From a virus: a DNA stretch of 22,354 nt. Of this stretch, positions 7,295 to 14,933 are shown one piece after another (positions within the stretch are counted from its first letter, which is position 1; the number at the start of each line of letters is the position of its first letter). The position numbers and the translations under genes were made by a program. The notes beneath the pieces were generated by a model. That model was given only the letters and a program-made list of their open reading frames with translations, was not told the origin of the DNA and searched no databases. The stretch covers positions 1 to 22,354 of the IMG/VR virus record IMGVR_UViG_3300032323_001002; one strand, 5' to 3'.

Positions 7295-8506
7295 ATGGAA
7301 TTAAATGAATTAATCAAAGGTTTTGAAGAAAAAATTGATGCCTTAAAAACCGAAAGCGTTTCGAAAAATGATTTAGAAAACTTAAAATCAGAAATGGAAA
7401 CAATCAAATCACAAATCACAAATGCGGAAACAATCAATGGATTGACTGCAAAAATGGATGAATTAGCATTGCAAATTGCTGAAAAATCAACTGTTGAAAA
7501 CAACAGTCCATTTGCTGAATTAGAGCAAGTGCTTATTGAAAAAGGTGATGCAATCAAAAACCAAAAAACACAAGGGAACATTGCAAACGTAACAATCAAA
7601 GCGGTTGGTCCAGTATTAACAACAAACGTAACTGCTGGTGCAGGTGGAAATGTTGTTGCAATGACTCAATCAACTGGTGAGTTATATGCTACTGCTGATA
7701 ATCGTTTATTCGCTGAATCAATTATGAATGCAATGCGTGTTGATCTTGACACTATTACTTACATTGATGAAGTTGAAGGTGAAGGCGGTGCAGGAATGAC
7801 ATCAGAAGGTGGAACAAAATCACAAGGTGATGTTGATTATGTTGAAAGAACGGTTGCATTACAAAATGTAACGCATTTCATCAAAGTATCAACCAAAATG
7901 TTACGTCAACCTTCATATATTGTTGATGCAGTACGTTCAAAATTGTTAAGAAAATTACAATTGAAAAAACAAGAGCAATTGTTGAGTGGTGATGGCACTG
8001 CACCAGACATCAAAGGAATCAAAGAATGGGCAACCGCTTATGATGGTGCTGATTTTGATGGAAGTGTAGTTGAGCCAAACCTTAATGACTTAATCCGTGT
8101 GTGTGTTGCATTGATCTCAAAAGAAGCGGATGATTTCGTTCCTAATTATGTGATCGTATCGCACAAACGTATGGCGGATATGGATTTGAAAAAAGCAACT
8201 GATGGTCATTATGTATTGCCTCCATTTTCTTCATTAGACAATAGAGTTGTTGCAAGTGTACGTGTAATTGCATCAAATGAATTTACTGACAATGAATTGT
8301 TAGTTGGTGATTTCACAAAAGCAAATTATGTATACAACAGTGACATCCAATTGTCAATCAATTTGGATGGTAATGATTTCATCAAAAATTTACGCACTAT
8401 ATTGGCGGAACAGGCAATTGCATTGTACGTTTCAAGTAATGAGCAAGGCGCATTTGTTTTGGTTGACAATATTGATACTGCATTAACTGATTTAGCAACT
8501 GCATAA
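7295..8506 (+). CDS. Major capsid protein (HK97 fold)
   Basis: A 403-residue HK97-fold capsid protein. Residues 1 to about 65 form a charged coiled coil (ELNELIKGFEEKIDALKTE and onward), the delta or scaffold domain expected to be removed by the protease encoded just upstream; cleavage probably falls near residues 90-110, before the glycine-rich NVTAGAGGNV. The mature part shows familiar features: ESIMNAMRVDLDTI (N-arm), the E-loop region around EGEGGAGMTSEGGTKSQ, HFIKVSTKML, and the spine-helix end with LLSGDGTAPDIKGI at 229-242, then P- and A-domain strands. Codon choice looks different from most neighbours, with more GCT, GGT, CGT and TTA, as expected of a very highly expressed gene. The start ATG directly follows AAAAGG. 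Confidence 0.92.
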   Translation: MELNELIKGFEEKIDALKTESVSKNDLENLKSEMETIKSQITNAETINGLTAKMDELALQIAEKSTVENNSPFAELEQVLIEKGDAIKNQKTQGNIANVTIKAVGPVLTTNVTAGAGGNVVAMTQSTGELYATADNRLFAESIMNAMRVDLDTITYIDEVEGEGGAGMTSEGGTKSQGDVDYVERTVALQNVTHFIKVSTKMLRQPSYIVDAVRSKLLRKLQLKKQEQLLSGDGTAPDIKGIKEWATAYDGADFDGSVVEPNLNDLIRVCVALISKEADDFVPNYVIVSHKRMADMDLKKATDGHYVLPPFSSLDNRVVASVRVIASNEFTDNELLVGDFTKANYVYNSDIQLSINLDGNDFIKNLRTILAEQAIALYVSSNEQGAFVLVDNIDTALTDLATA

Positions 8507-8508
8507 TT

Positions 8509-8703
8509 ATGGTTGTAGTTTTATTGCAAGACATTGGCAGTAAAGCAAAAGGCACAATAATCAACCTTGAATCAACACATGCTTCAAGGTTGATTAAAAA
8601 TGGAATGGCTGAATTGCCAAACCAAATGCCAGTTGTTGAAACTGCATCAGTTGAAGTTGAAGAAAAACCAAAAAGAAAGCGCAAACCAAAAACACAGGAA
8701 TAA
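8509..8703 (+). CDS. Small basic-tailed protein downstream of capsid
   Basis: A 64-residue protein starting two bases after the capsid stop. Residues 1-36 (VVVLLQDIG, then GTIINLESTHASRLIKNGMAE) follow the pattern of small proteins often found after phage capsid genes, with a short beta part and a helix ending in an x-L-I-x-x-G-x-A motif; the tail is acidic (VETASVEVEE) and then strongly basic (KPKRKRKPKTQE). It might be a minor head or decoration protein or bind DNA or RNA through its tail, but no function is established from the sequence. A perfect 14-bp inverted repeat lies within codons 17-30. The stop overlaps the next ATG by one base (TAATG), so it is probably co-translated with the connector gene. 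Confidence 0.7.
   Translation: MVVVLLQDIGSKAKGTIINLESTHASRLIKNGMAELPNQMPVVETASVEVEEKPKRKRKPKTQE
8558..8596 (+). repeat. Perfect 14-bp inverted repeat inside coding sequence
   Basis: The left arm TAATCAACCTTGAA (8558-8571) and right arm TTCAAGGTTGATTA (8583-8596) are exact reverse complements around an 11-base loop. It lies 51 bases after the capsid stop, within the small downstream gene. No T run follows on either strand, so it is not a standard terminator; a transcript-stabilising or processing hairpin is possible. Confidence 0.85.
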
Positions 8704-9335
8704 TGTCAATCATTACAATAGAACATTTTAAACAAGCAAATAATTTGTACATTCCAATTGCAACTGATTTTCCTGTTGCAAACACATCGGCAACACCGCC
8801 AAATGTGTCGGATGCAATTACAAATTTGATCACAAAGGTTGAGAAAAATGTTTTGTTGAATGCATTGGGATTAAGCGCATACAATGAATTGATCAGCGTT
8901 TTGCCTGATATTGATGAGCCGGAAAACGAAAAATGGAAAAAATTAGTTGAAGGTGAAGAATATGATGGCAAATTGTGGAATGGTTTACAATGGGAATTTT
9001 CATTGTTGGCTTATGCCGTGAAAATGGAATTTTTATTTTTGAATGCACAAAATTTGCAAGGCATTGGAGTTGTTGAAGCGCAACCACAAAATGGTGTGTT
9101 TATGAGTCCGCAATTTGAAATTGCAAATTTGTCAGTTAAGTTTGTCGAAATGTATCAAGGCGATTTCCTTTATCATCCAATTGTTTATGATGATTTCATT
9201 GATTGGGCTGGAAGTCGACAAAGCGAAACCGAGCCATCATTGTATGGTTATTTATACGACAAACGTGCGGATTTCGAAAATATTGATTTGAATAAATTTC
9301 AGATTTACAAACCATTTAATTCGTTTGGTTTATGA
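8703..9335 (+). CDS. Putative head-tail connector / head completion protein
   Basis: A 210-residue protein in the position of head-tail adaptors, between capsid and tail genes. The N-terminal part contains NVSDAITNLITKVEKNVLLNALGLSAYNEL split over about residues 34-63, a helical pattern (two helices with an x-L-G-x-x-x-Y-x-E-L end) seen in Bacteroidetes phage adaptor-like proteins; a middle aromatic helix (WNGLQWEFSLLAYAVKMEFLFL) and an aromatic-rich C-terminus (PSLYGYLYDKRADF) follow. No catalytic motif is visible. It starts on a TAATG overlap and ends on an ATGA overlap with the next gene, tying it to both neighbours. The adaptor role is inferred from gene order and helix pattern; a minor capsid protein is an alternative. 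Confidence 0.6.
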   Translation: MSIITIEHFKQANNLYIPIATDFPVANTSATPPNVSDAITNLITKVEKNVLLNALGLSAYNELISVLPDIDEPENEKWKKLVEGEEYDGKLWNGLQWEFSLLAYAVKMEFLFLNAQNLQGIGVVEAQPQNGVFMSPQFEIANLSVKFVEMYQGDFLYHPIVYDDFIDWAGSRQSETEPSLYGYLYDKRADFENIDLNKFQIYKPFNSFGL

Positions 9336-9871
9336 TTGTTTTTGAAACGGAATTTGGCAGATTGGTTGATCAAATACCGCCAATTGTTGATGCAAAAGGA
9401 AATGAATTTCCTGTAAAATATAATTGGGGAAATAAAGATGATTTGTTTGCTTATTTAAAAATCGCAAAGACAAACGCATTTCCGTTAATTTGGGTTGAAA
9501 ATACACCTGACATTCACAATTTACGTGAAAATAGTGTTTTCAGAAATGCAAGAATCAATGTAATTTCAATTGCGCAAGTTCCTGCAGAATTCAATCCATA
9601 CCAATATCAATACGATTTCAAAGAGATTTTGCAACCAATTGCGGACAAAGTTATTGATGCAATAAAACAAAGCGGAATTGCAATGCTAAATATGGCAAAC
9701 GTGAACACATCACGTGTGACAAAATTCAGTTTGCAAGAAGTTGACAAATCCCTGACATACATTTGCAATGCAATTGTAATGGATTTTGATGTGAAAATTG
9801 TCAAAATAAAATCAGGAAGTCAATCAGGCGGACAAATTGATGAAAGTTGTTTAAATAATATAAATTTTTAA
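9332..9871 (+). CDS. Putative tail completion / tail terminator protein
   Basis: A 179-residue protein of mixed alpha/beta type. Features visible include a strand followed by AYLKIAKTNAFPLIWVENTP (about 40-59), the strand NARINVISIAQV, a helix with ILQPIADKVIDAIKQSG (about 99-115), and the paired strands ICNAIVMDFDVKIVKIK near the end, where the last visible domain closes. This strand-helix-strand order between the connector gene and the tail tube gene is what neck or tail terminator proteins (lambda gpU-like) show, so that role is suggested from position and rough fold, not from a diagnostic motif. The ATG overlaps the preceding stop by four bases (ATGA). A 12-base AT-only gap separates it from the tail tube gene. 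Confidence 0.55.
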   Translation: MIVFETEFGRLVDQIPPIVDAKGNEFPVKYNWGNKDDLFAYLKIAKTNAFPLIWVENTPDIHNLRENSVFRNARINVISIAQVPAEFNPYQYQYDFKEILQPIADKVIDAIKQSGIAMLNMANVNTSRVTKFSLQEVDKSLTYICNAIVMDFDVKIVKIKSGSQSGGQIDESCLNNINF

Positions 9872-9883
9872 AATAATAAAAAA

Positions 9884-10801
9884 ATGGCAATATTAACAGG
9901 TACAAATTGTACAACCGATCGTTTGGGAACAGGAATGGAATCCTGCCAAACAATTGAAGGGTTACCAAGTGGTTTGATTTTGACACCAAAAGGTTGGTCA
10001 TTATCAAAAACAAGTGGAACATTTGACAAAACTTATGTTCAAATGCAAATCCAATCCGGTCTATTCATTCCAATGGTGGGATGTTTTGATGCGGTTTCTG
10101 AAACACCTGATCCAACAACCGAAGAATCACAAAGTGGTTTGATGTCAGTTGTTAGACAAGGAAAACCAACATTCACATTCACATTCAAGAATGGTTTGGC
10201 AGGTCACAAAGCACGTTATTCATACAATTCGTACAACGAATATGATGCATTGATTGTTTACGAAAGTGGTGTAATCAAATGTGCGGAATCAGTTGATGGA
10301 TCAAACATCAAAGGAATGACAATTGGTATGTTAAACACAGGTGGTTATTCTGAAAATAATGGTACAAATTCAGCAAGTTCAGTTTTGAAATTCCAAGTGA
10401 CAAACCCACAGGAATATAACCAATACGTTACTTTGTTGAGTGGTTTGGATTTCAATCCAAATACTGAAATCAATGGAATCACCGATGTGAAATTGACAGG
10501 AACGGCAGATGCAACAACAAACACATTATTTGTTAATGCAGTTTGGTTACACAATGAGCAATTCAATTTTTCATTCTTTACATCAAGTAATTTCAAAATT
10601 ACAGTTGAAGGAACGGAACAACCAATTGATGGATTTAGTTATAATACAACAACAAAACAATATGAAATTCTTGTTGATTATAATTTTGGTGCAGGTGATG
10701 AAATTGTTGCTGAATTGTTTGATGGTGATGAAGGATTACCTTGTGTGAAAGTTGGCGATAAATTTTATCGCGGTGCAACACCAATAATGATTGCAAGTTA
10801 A
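9884..10801 (+). CDS. Putative major tail tube protein
   Basis: A 305-residue protein placed where the tail tube gene is expected, followed directly by hairpins and a terminator, as for an abundant structural product. The sequence is beta-rich with few charged helices: MAILTGTNCTTDRLGTG, then LILTPKGWSLSK, a central TFTFTFKNGLAGHKARYSY, and a C-terminal part after about residue 195 (ITDVKLTGTADATTNTLFVN and FKITVEGTEQPIDGF) that may be a separate Ig-like decoration domain. Cysteines at about 9 and 21 could pair. No sheath gene follows, fitting a non-contractile tail. The call rests on gene order, composition and size; proteomics of particles would settle it. Confidence 0.65.
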   Translation: MAILTGTNCTTDRLGTGMESCQTIEGLPSGLILTPKGWSLSKTSGTFDKTYVQMQIQSGLFIPMVGCFDAVSETPDPTTEESQSGLMSVVRQGKPTFTFTFKNGLAGHKARYSYNSYNEYDALIVYESGVIKCAESVDGSNIKGMTIGMLNTGGYSENNGTNSASSVLKFQVTNPQEYNQYVTLLSGLDFNPNTEINGITDVKLTGTADATTNTLFVNAVWLHNEQFNFSFFTSSNFKITVEGTEQPIDGFSYNTTTKQYEILVDYNFGAGDEIVAELFDGDEGLPCVKVGDKFYRGATPIMIAS

Positions 10802-10803
10802 AA

Positions 10804-10840
10804 ATAATTTATGTAACTTGCACAAGTTTTCATAATTTAT
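10804..10840 (+). repeat. Near-perfect inverted repeat after tail tube gene
   Basis: ATAATTTATG at 10804-10813 pairs with CATAATTTAT at 10831-10840 (9 of 10), and inside it AACTTG (10815-10820) pairs with CAAGTT (10823-10828). A short T-rich stretch (10842-10847) follows. It may be a first weak terminator, an RNA-stabilising hairpin or an operator ahead of the next promoter. Confidence 0.7.
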
Positions 10841-10857
10841 AGTTTTTAAAGTTGGTG

Positions 10858-10891
10858 AAAAAGCCATTCGCATTGTCGGATGGCTTTTTTT
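10858..10891 (+). terminator. Rho-independent terminator, probably bidirectional
   Basis: The stem AAAAAGCCATTCG pairs with CGGATGGCTTTTT around the loop CATTGT, including one T-G pair, and is followed by a run of T ending at 10891. The A run on the left makes it also usable on the other strand. It closes the head and tail tube operon and lies 57 bases after the tube gene's stop. Confidence 0.9.
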
Positions 10892-10912
10892 AATTTATAG
10901 TGTTTTTTTATT

Positions 10913-10920
10913 TACCTTTG
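10913..10920 (+). promoter_or_regulatory. -7 promoter box TACCTTTG for tail assembly genes
   Basis: TACCTTTG matches the Bacteroidetes -7 consensus TAnnTTTG perfectly and is placed between the terminator and ATG 10940, predicting a leader of about 16 bases. There is no clear TTG at the -33 position, where the terminator's T run lies. It would restart transcription for the tape measure and tail tip genes. Confidence 0.65.
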
Positions 10921-10939
10921 TAATTAAATTTTCTAAATT

Positions 10940-11278
10940 ATGATAAAATTATTTAATGTTATTTTGAACGGGATTGATGCTGAAAAGTATGCATCATTGT
11001 CAAATGATGACAAAAAACAATTCATTATCAAACACACAAACCAACGCAATGAAAAGTTGATTGATGCATTTTTGCAAAAACCATTAAAAAATTCAACAGG
11101 ATGTTTGAATTGTGGTGAATTGAATAATAAAATTGAAAATCCATTTAAAGATGCCAATATCAGCGAAGGAATATCAGAAACGATTGAAAACAGTGATGAA
11201 TCAAGCGTGGTTGCAGGATCAGATGAAGGAAATAATATTGTCCGATCAAAAAAACCTAAAAGAAGAAAAACACAATGA
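10940..11278 (+). CDS. Hypothetical protein with CxxC, tail chaperone region
   Basis: A 112-residue protein, first gene after the terminator and promoter. The N-terminus (MIKLFNVILNGIDAEKYASL) is followed by a helical part with KKQFIIKHTNQRNEKLIDAFL and a CLNC pair at residues 55-58; the middle is acidic and Ser/Asn-rich (ENSDESSVVAGSDEGNN) and the C-terminus is very basic (KKPKRRKTQ). Its place between tail tube and tape measure is where tail assembly chaperones are encoded, so such a role is possible, but I see no defining motif. A CxxC pair alone would not make a complete zinc site. The 3' end overlaps the next gene by 56 bases and contains an A7 run in frame, which could permit ribosomal slippage. 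Confidence 0.65.
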   Translation: MIKLFNVILNGIDAEKYASLSNDDKKQFIIKHTNQRNEKLIDAFLQKPLKNSTGCLNCGELNNKIENPFKDANISEGISETIENSDESSVVAGSDEGNNIVRSKKPKRRKTQ

Positions 11279-11621
11279 GTTTTTGCGTGGTGAAAAACCT
11301 GATGGAAACAAAATTGGTCGATATTCTTTAAGTGATGAAGGGCAAAATTATGCGGATTTTAAAAATCAGGTCAATCCATTAGCAGGATTTGGTAATGTCG
11401 ATTTATTGTTGACACGTAGATTTTTCAATTCAATGTTTGTCACACCATATTACAAAGGCGCATATATTTTTGATGCAAAGGATGAAAAGCGCAATTTATT
11501 GATTGCGAAATATGGTTTGGATATTATGGGAATTTCACAGGAATATTTTGACAAAAGACAAAAAGAAATTTATTCAATTGCATTGATTTACAACATTAAG
11601 AAATATGCCAAAATACAATAG
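11223..11621 (+). CDS. Hypothetical phage protein between tail tube and tape measure
   Basis: With the ATG at 11223 the product has 132 residues. It begins MKEIILSDQKNLKEEKHNEF as a charged helix and continues LRGEKPDGNKIGRYSL, a pattern (N-x-x-x-L-x-x-G-x-x-x-D-G-x-x-x-x-x-Y-S) that I recall from a family common in Bacteroidetes phages and prophages; VDLLLTRRFFNSMFV follows, then YIFDAKDEKRNLLIAKYG. Because this N-terminal helix is part of the pattern, the start inside the previous gene is preferred; the frame is open back to a TTG at 11133. The function of the family is unknown to me; a minor tail or assembly role is inferred from place. The last 17 bases overlap the next gene. Confidence 0.65.
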   Translation: MKEIILSDQKNLKEEKHNEFLRGEKPDGNKIGRYSLSDEGQNYADFKNQVNPLAGFGNVDLLLTRRFFNSMFVTPYYKGAYIFDAKDEKRNLLIAKYGLDIMGISQEYFDKRQKEIYSIALIYNIKKYAKIQ

Positions 11622-12216
11622 TATTGACAATATTCCTGCAAAGGTGTTTTTTGATATTTTGAAGTCAGAAGATTACCAGTTGTTGAAGCCAAAGCCGAAG
11701 GAAAATAAAACATCCGAATTGAAAAAATTGTTTATGTCGATTTATGATGATTTTTTCACCAAATCGGAAAATAAAGAAGCAAAGCGGTATTTGGAATTAA
11801 ACAAAGAAATTTTGCAATTGGAATACAAAATCAATGTGATCAAACAAATTCTATATTTGTTGCATTATTATCCAAAAACACGAAAAATGCACAATGATTT
11901 GTTGAAGGCATTAAAAGATGGATGTGGTATTGAAATTGATGAAAATAATGCATTTAGTGATGAAGTGATCCGTGTTTTGAATGTTGATTTGGGAATGTTG
12001 GTGACTGATTTGCAATTTGCAAATGCTGAATTTGAAGAAATGATCCGCAAATCACAGGCAAAAAATTATGATTATTTTGATGCCATTGTAAATTTATCAA
12101 CTGCATTGCCAAACAATTCATTGTTGAAGGAATCAATGACATTAGCGGTTTATGTGGCATTGGAAAAGGAAGCAAAACGAATTTCAGATTTAAACAAACA
12201 AAAAAATAATGGCTGA
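11605..12216 (+). CDS. Putative tail assembly chaperone-like protein
   Basis: A 203-residue mostly helical protein directly before the tape measure gene. It starts MPKYNSIDNIPAKVFFDILK, continues with YQLLKPKPKENKTSELKKLF and an aromatic FMSIYDDFF, then long amphipathic helices (YLELNKEILQLEYKINVIKQ and DVIRVLN-like segments). This N-terminal pattern occurs in proteins at the same position in Bacteroidetes phages. Tail chaperones that bind and protect the tape measure are typically helical and encoded here, so the role is suggested by position, length and helix content, without a diagnostic motif. The gene starts 17 bases inside the previous gene and its last 8 bases overlap the tape measure start, consistent with coupled translation of chaperone and client. 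Confidence 0.6.
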   Translation: MPKYNSIDNIPAKVFFDILKSEDYQLLKPKPKENKTSELKKLFMSIYDDFFTKSENKEAKRYLELNKEILQLEYKINVIKQILYLLHYYPKTRKMHNDLLKALKDGCGIEIDENNAFSDEVIRVLNVDLGMLVTDLQFANAEFEEMIRKSQAKNYDYFDAIVNLSTALPNNSLLKESMTLAVYVALEKEAKRISDLNKQKNNG

Positions 12217-14932
12217 ATTTATTGAAGTATTAAGTCCAACGGCATTGGCTGATTTGGAAAAATTGAATGCCAAATTGATTGAAACGGTTTCAACTGTTGA
12301 CAAAATCAATGCGAAATTCAAAACCATTTCAACACCGAGTGGTGTAGATAGCGCAACCAATGATTTGTCACAAAAATACAAAGAATTGGAAGCAACGGTT
12401 GTAAAATTACAAGCGCAATTACAAAAGTCAGCGGATGCAAATGTGCGCAATGCTGAAAAAACACGTTTGGCTGAAATCAAATTGTCGCAGGATCGCGAAA
12501 AGGCATTTGACAAATACGAAAAGCAATTGGCACGTGAACAAGCCAAATTGAAAACGGCAGAAGGTGCATACCAACGAATCCAAAACGGATTGAATTCAAT
12601 GACCAATGCATACCGTGATTTGGCAATTCGCAAAGAATTGAATGGAACGTTGACAAAAGGTGAAGAAAAGCAATTTGCATATTTACAGGCACGAATCCAA
12701 AAGTTTGACACGGCATTGAAGGCAGTTGATGCATCAATGGGAAAATACCAACGTAATGTCGGTAATTATTCAAGCGCATTCAATCCATTGAATAATTCAA
12801 TCAATCAATTGACACGTGAAATGCCTGCATTTGCCAATAGTGTGCAAACTGGATTTATGGCGATTTCCAACAATTTACCAATATTTTTTGATTCAATGCA
12901 ACAAGTGATTGCGCAAAACAAAGAATTACAAAAACAAGGTCAACCAACAAAATCATTGTTCAGTCAATTAGCAGGTGCGGTTTTTAGTTTTGGAACGGCA
13001 TTGTCGGTTGGTGTTACATTGTTGACAGTTTATGGCAAAGACATTGCAGAATGGGCATCCAATCTAATGAAAGGCGGAAAAGCAATTGATGTTATTGGCG
13101 AATCACAAAGGCAATTAAATGAAATTAACAAAGAAGGACAAAAAAATGCAGTTGAAGAACAATTGAAAGTTAAATCATTGTTGGAAATTGCAAAAGATCA
13201 AAATTTGTCATATAAGGAACGAGTAATTGCAGTTAAGGAATTACAAAGCACTTACCCTGCCTATTTTGGTAATTTAGAGCAGGAAAAGATTTTGGCAGGG
13301 CAAACAAAAGATGCTGAAAATGAATTGACACAGGCGATTTTGAGCAGAGCAAAAGCGAATGCGGCAGTTGAAAAAATAACCGAAAACCAAAGCAAAATCA
13401 TTGATTTTGAATTGGAAAGGTTGGATTTATTGAAGAAAGTAAAAACCGCTGAACAAGATGTTGCGAATGCAAGAAAAGTGCAAACACAAACAACAGGTGG
13501 TGGAACGGTTGCAGGAACTTATGATCTTGAAACAAGCGCAATGATGCGTTTAACACGAAGTAAAAGCAGTTTAGTAAATGTTGAAAAGCAATTGGCAGAA
13601 TTAAAAGGTGTTAATGATGTTTTATCAAAGTTTGCAATTGAAAATCAAAAGAAGTCAATTAAATTAGATCAGGAATCTACAAAAGCAAAAAAAGAAAAAG
13701 CAAAAGCCGAAAAAGAATCGGTTGATCCTTCATCACTTCAAGCGATGGAAGATATGATTTCCAATTTGGAAAAGCAAATGAAACAAACCGATGTGACATC
13801 GGAAACATACAATTATTTAGGCGGTGTTTTGAAAATGGTCAAATTGTCTTATGATGCATTAGTCAGCGCAATGCAGAAAAAAGAAGCGTTATCAGTTCAG
13901 AGCAAAGGTGTGAAAACAATAATTGATGGAAACAAATTGTTGCACGAATCAACACAACAAGCGATTAAGGATTTTGAAGAACAAGCCGAAGCGACAAAGA
14001 AACAAAAAGAAGAATTAGAAAAACTGAAAAAAACAATTGAAGATTATGCAGTCAGTTTTTCAAGTGATTTTTTCAGCAAATCAGGTTTTCCAACATTATT
14101 CAAAGTATTAAATGATGAAATTGAAGGATTTGGCGATAATTGGGCGGTGACATTCCAAGCCATTGCAGAAATCGGCCAAGAAACATTCAATTTCATTTCG
14201 CAATTAAGCCAACAACGATTCAAAAACGAATATGATAATTTGGCAAAGGAAAAAGAAATTGCATTGGCATTTGCTGGTGAATCAACCGCAGGTCGAGAAG
14301 AAATTGAACGGCAATTTCAAGAACGGCAAAGCCAAATCAAAAGAAGGGAATTCAAAGCAAAACAACAGGAAGCGATGTTTAACATTGCAATTGACACCGC
14401 ACAAGCGATTGTTGGCGCAATTGCCAAATCACCTGCAACTGGTGGTATGCCTTGGACTGCAATAATTGCCGCAATGGGTGCTATTCAATTGGGTGTTGTT
14501 GCAAGTCAGCAAATACCTGAATATTGGACAGGAACGGACAATGCGCAACAGGGTTGGGCATGGACACAGGAAAAAGGTCGTGAAATTATCACCGACAAAA
14601 ATGGTCGAATCAAATCAACTGGAAGTGACAAAGGTGCATCATTGACATATTTGAACAAAGGAGATAAAGTATACAATGCACAAAAATCGGCATTGATGTT
14701 TGACAATGCTTTGAATGGTTTATTGATGCAAAACGGAATTGCGCAACCAAAAGTTGAAGTGAACAATGTGATATTGGATTCACAAGTTGATCGCATTGTA
14801 AATGCAGTTGGAAGCATTGATCCAGTATCATTGAACATTGACAAACGTGGTTTGAATGCTTATGTGCGAAATGGACATTCCACAAAAGAAATCCAAAATT
14901 TAAGAATAACAGGCAAAGGCAGAAAAGTATAA
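12209..14932 (+). CDS. Tail tape measure protein
   Basis: At 907 residues this is the longest gene in the window and shows the usual tape measure build: long coiled coil in the first 190 residues (for example ELEATVVKLQAQLQKSADA), a GKYQRNVGNYSSAFNPL segment followed by REMPAFANSVQTGFMAISNN that is typical of tape measures of Bacteroidetes phages, a hydrophobic stretch at about 250-277 (AVFSFGTALSVGVTLLTVYG), further coiled coils around 490-620, a second hydrophobic region at about 723-767 (ending MGAIQLGVVASQQIPEYWTG), and a C-terminal domain with EKGREIITDKNGRI and YLNKGDKVYNAQKS. It sets tail length; by the usual helix rise of 0.15 nm per residue a tail near 135 nm is expected. Large antisense frames over it reflect its repetitive codons. 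Confidence 0.92.
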   Translation: MAEFIEVLSPTALADLEKLNAKLIETVSTVDKINAKFKTISTPSGVDSATNDLSQKYKELEATVVKLQAQLQKSADANVRNAEKTRLAEIKLSQDREKAFDKYEKQLAREQAKLKTAEGAYQRIQNGLNSMTNAYRDLAIRKELNGTLTKGEEKQFAYLQARIQKFDTALKAVDASMGKYQRNVGNYSSAFNPLNNSINQLTREMPAFANSVQTGFMAISNNLPIFFDSMQQVIAQNKELQKQGQPTKSLFSQLAGAVFSFGTALSVGVTLLTVYGKDIAEWASNLMKGGKAIDVIGESQRQLNEINKEGQKNAVEEQLKVKSLLEIAKDQNLSYKERVIAVKELQSTYPAYFGNLEQEKILAGQTKDAENELTQAILSRAKANAAVEKITENQSKIIDFELERLDLLKKVKTAEQDVANARKVQTQTTGGGTVAGTYDLETSAMMRLTRSKSSLVNVEKQLAELKGVNDVLSKFAIENQKKSIKLDQESTKAKKEKAKAEKESVDPSSLQAMEDMISNLEKQMKQTDVTSETYNYLGGVLKMVKLSYDALVSAMQKKEALSVQSKGVKTIIDGNKLLHESTQQAIKDFEEQAEATKKQKEELEKLKKTIEDYAVSFSSDFFSKSGFPTLFKVLNDEIEGFGDNWAVTFQAIAEIGQETFNFISQLSQQRFKNEYDNLAKEKEIALAFAGESTAGREEIERQFQERQSQIKRREFKAKQQEAMFNIAIDTAQAIVGAIAKSPATGGMPWTAIIAAMGAIQLGVVASQQIPEYWTGTDNAQQGWAWTQEKGREIITDKNGRIKSTGSDKGASLTYLNKGDKVYNAQKSALMFDNALNGLLMQNGIAQPKVEVNNVILDSQVDRIVNAVGSIDPVSLNIDKRGLNAYVRNGHSTKEIQNLRITGKGRKV

Positions 14933-14933
14933 A

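Noticed and set aside
8594-8971. Minus-strand frame of 125 codons opposite the connector gene
   Set aside because: Antisense of well-supported plus-strand genes that have coupled starts; no domain is seen.
11248-11257. A lambda-type -1 frameshift fusing two tail chaperone genes
   Set aside because: A -1 shift at this A7 run meets a stop codon almost at once (TAA at 11257), so it cannot produce the classic fusion; only -2 or +1 would.
12190-12711. Long minus-strand frame (173 codons) opposite the tape measure gene
   Set aside because: It mirrors the repetitive coiled-coil codons of the tape measure; the product is cysteine- and serine-rich without any domain pattern, and it has no promoter or partner genes on that strand.
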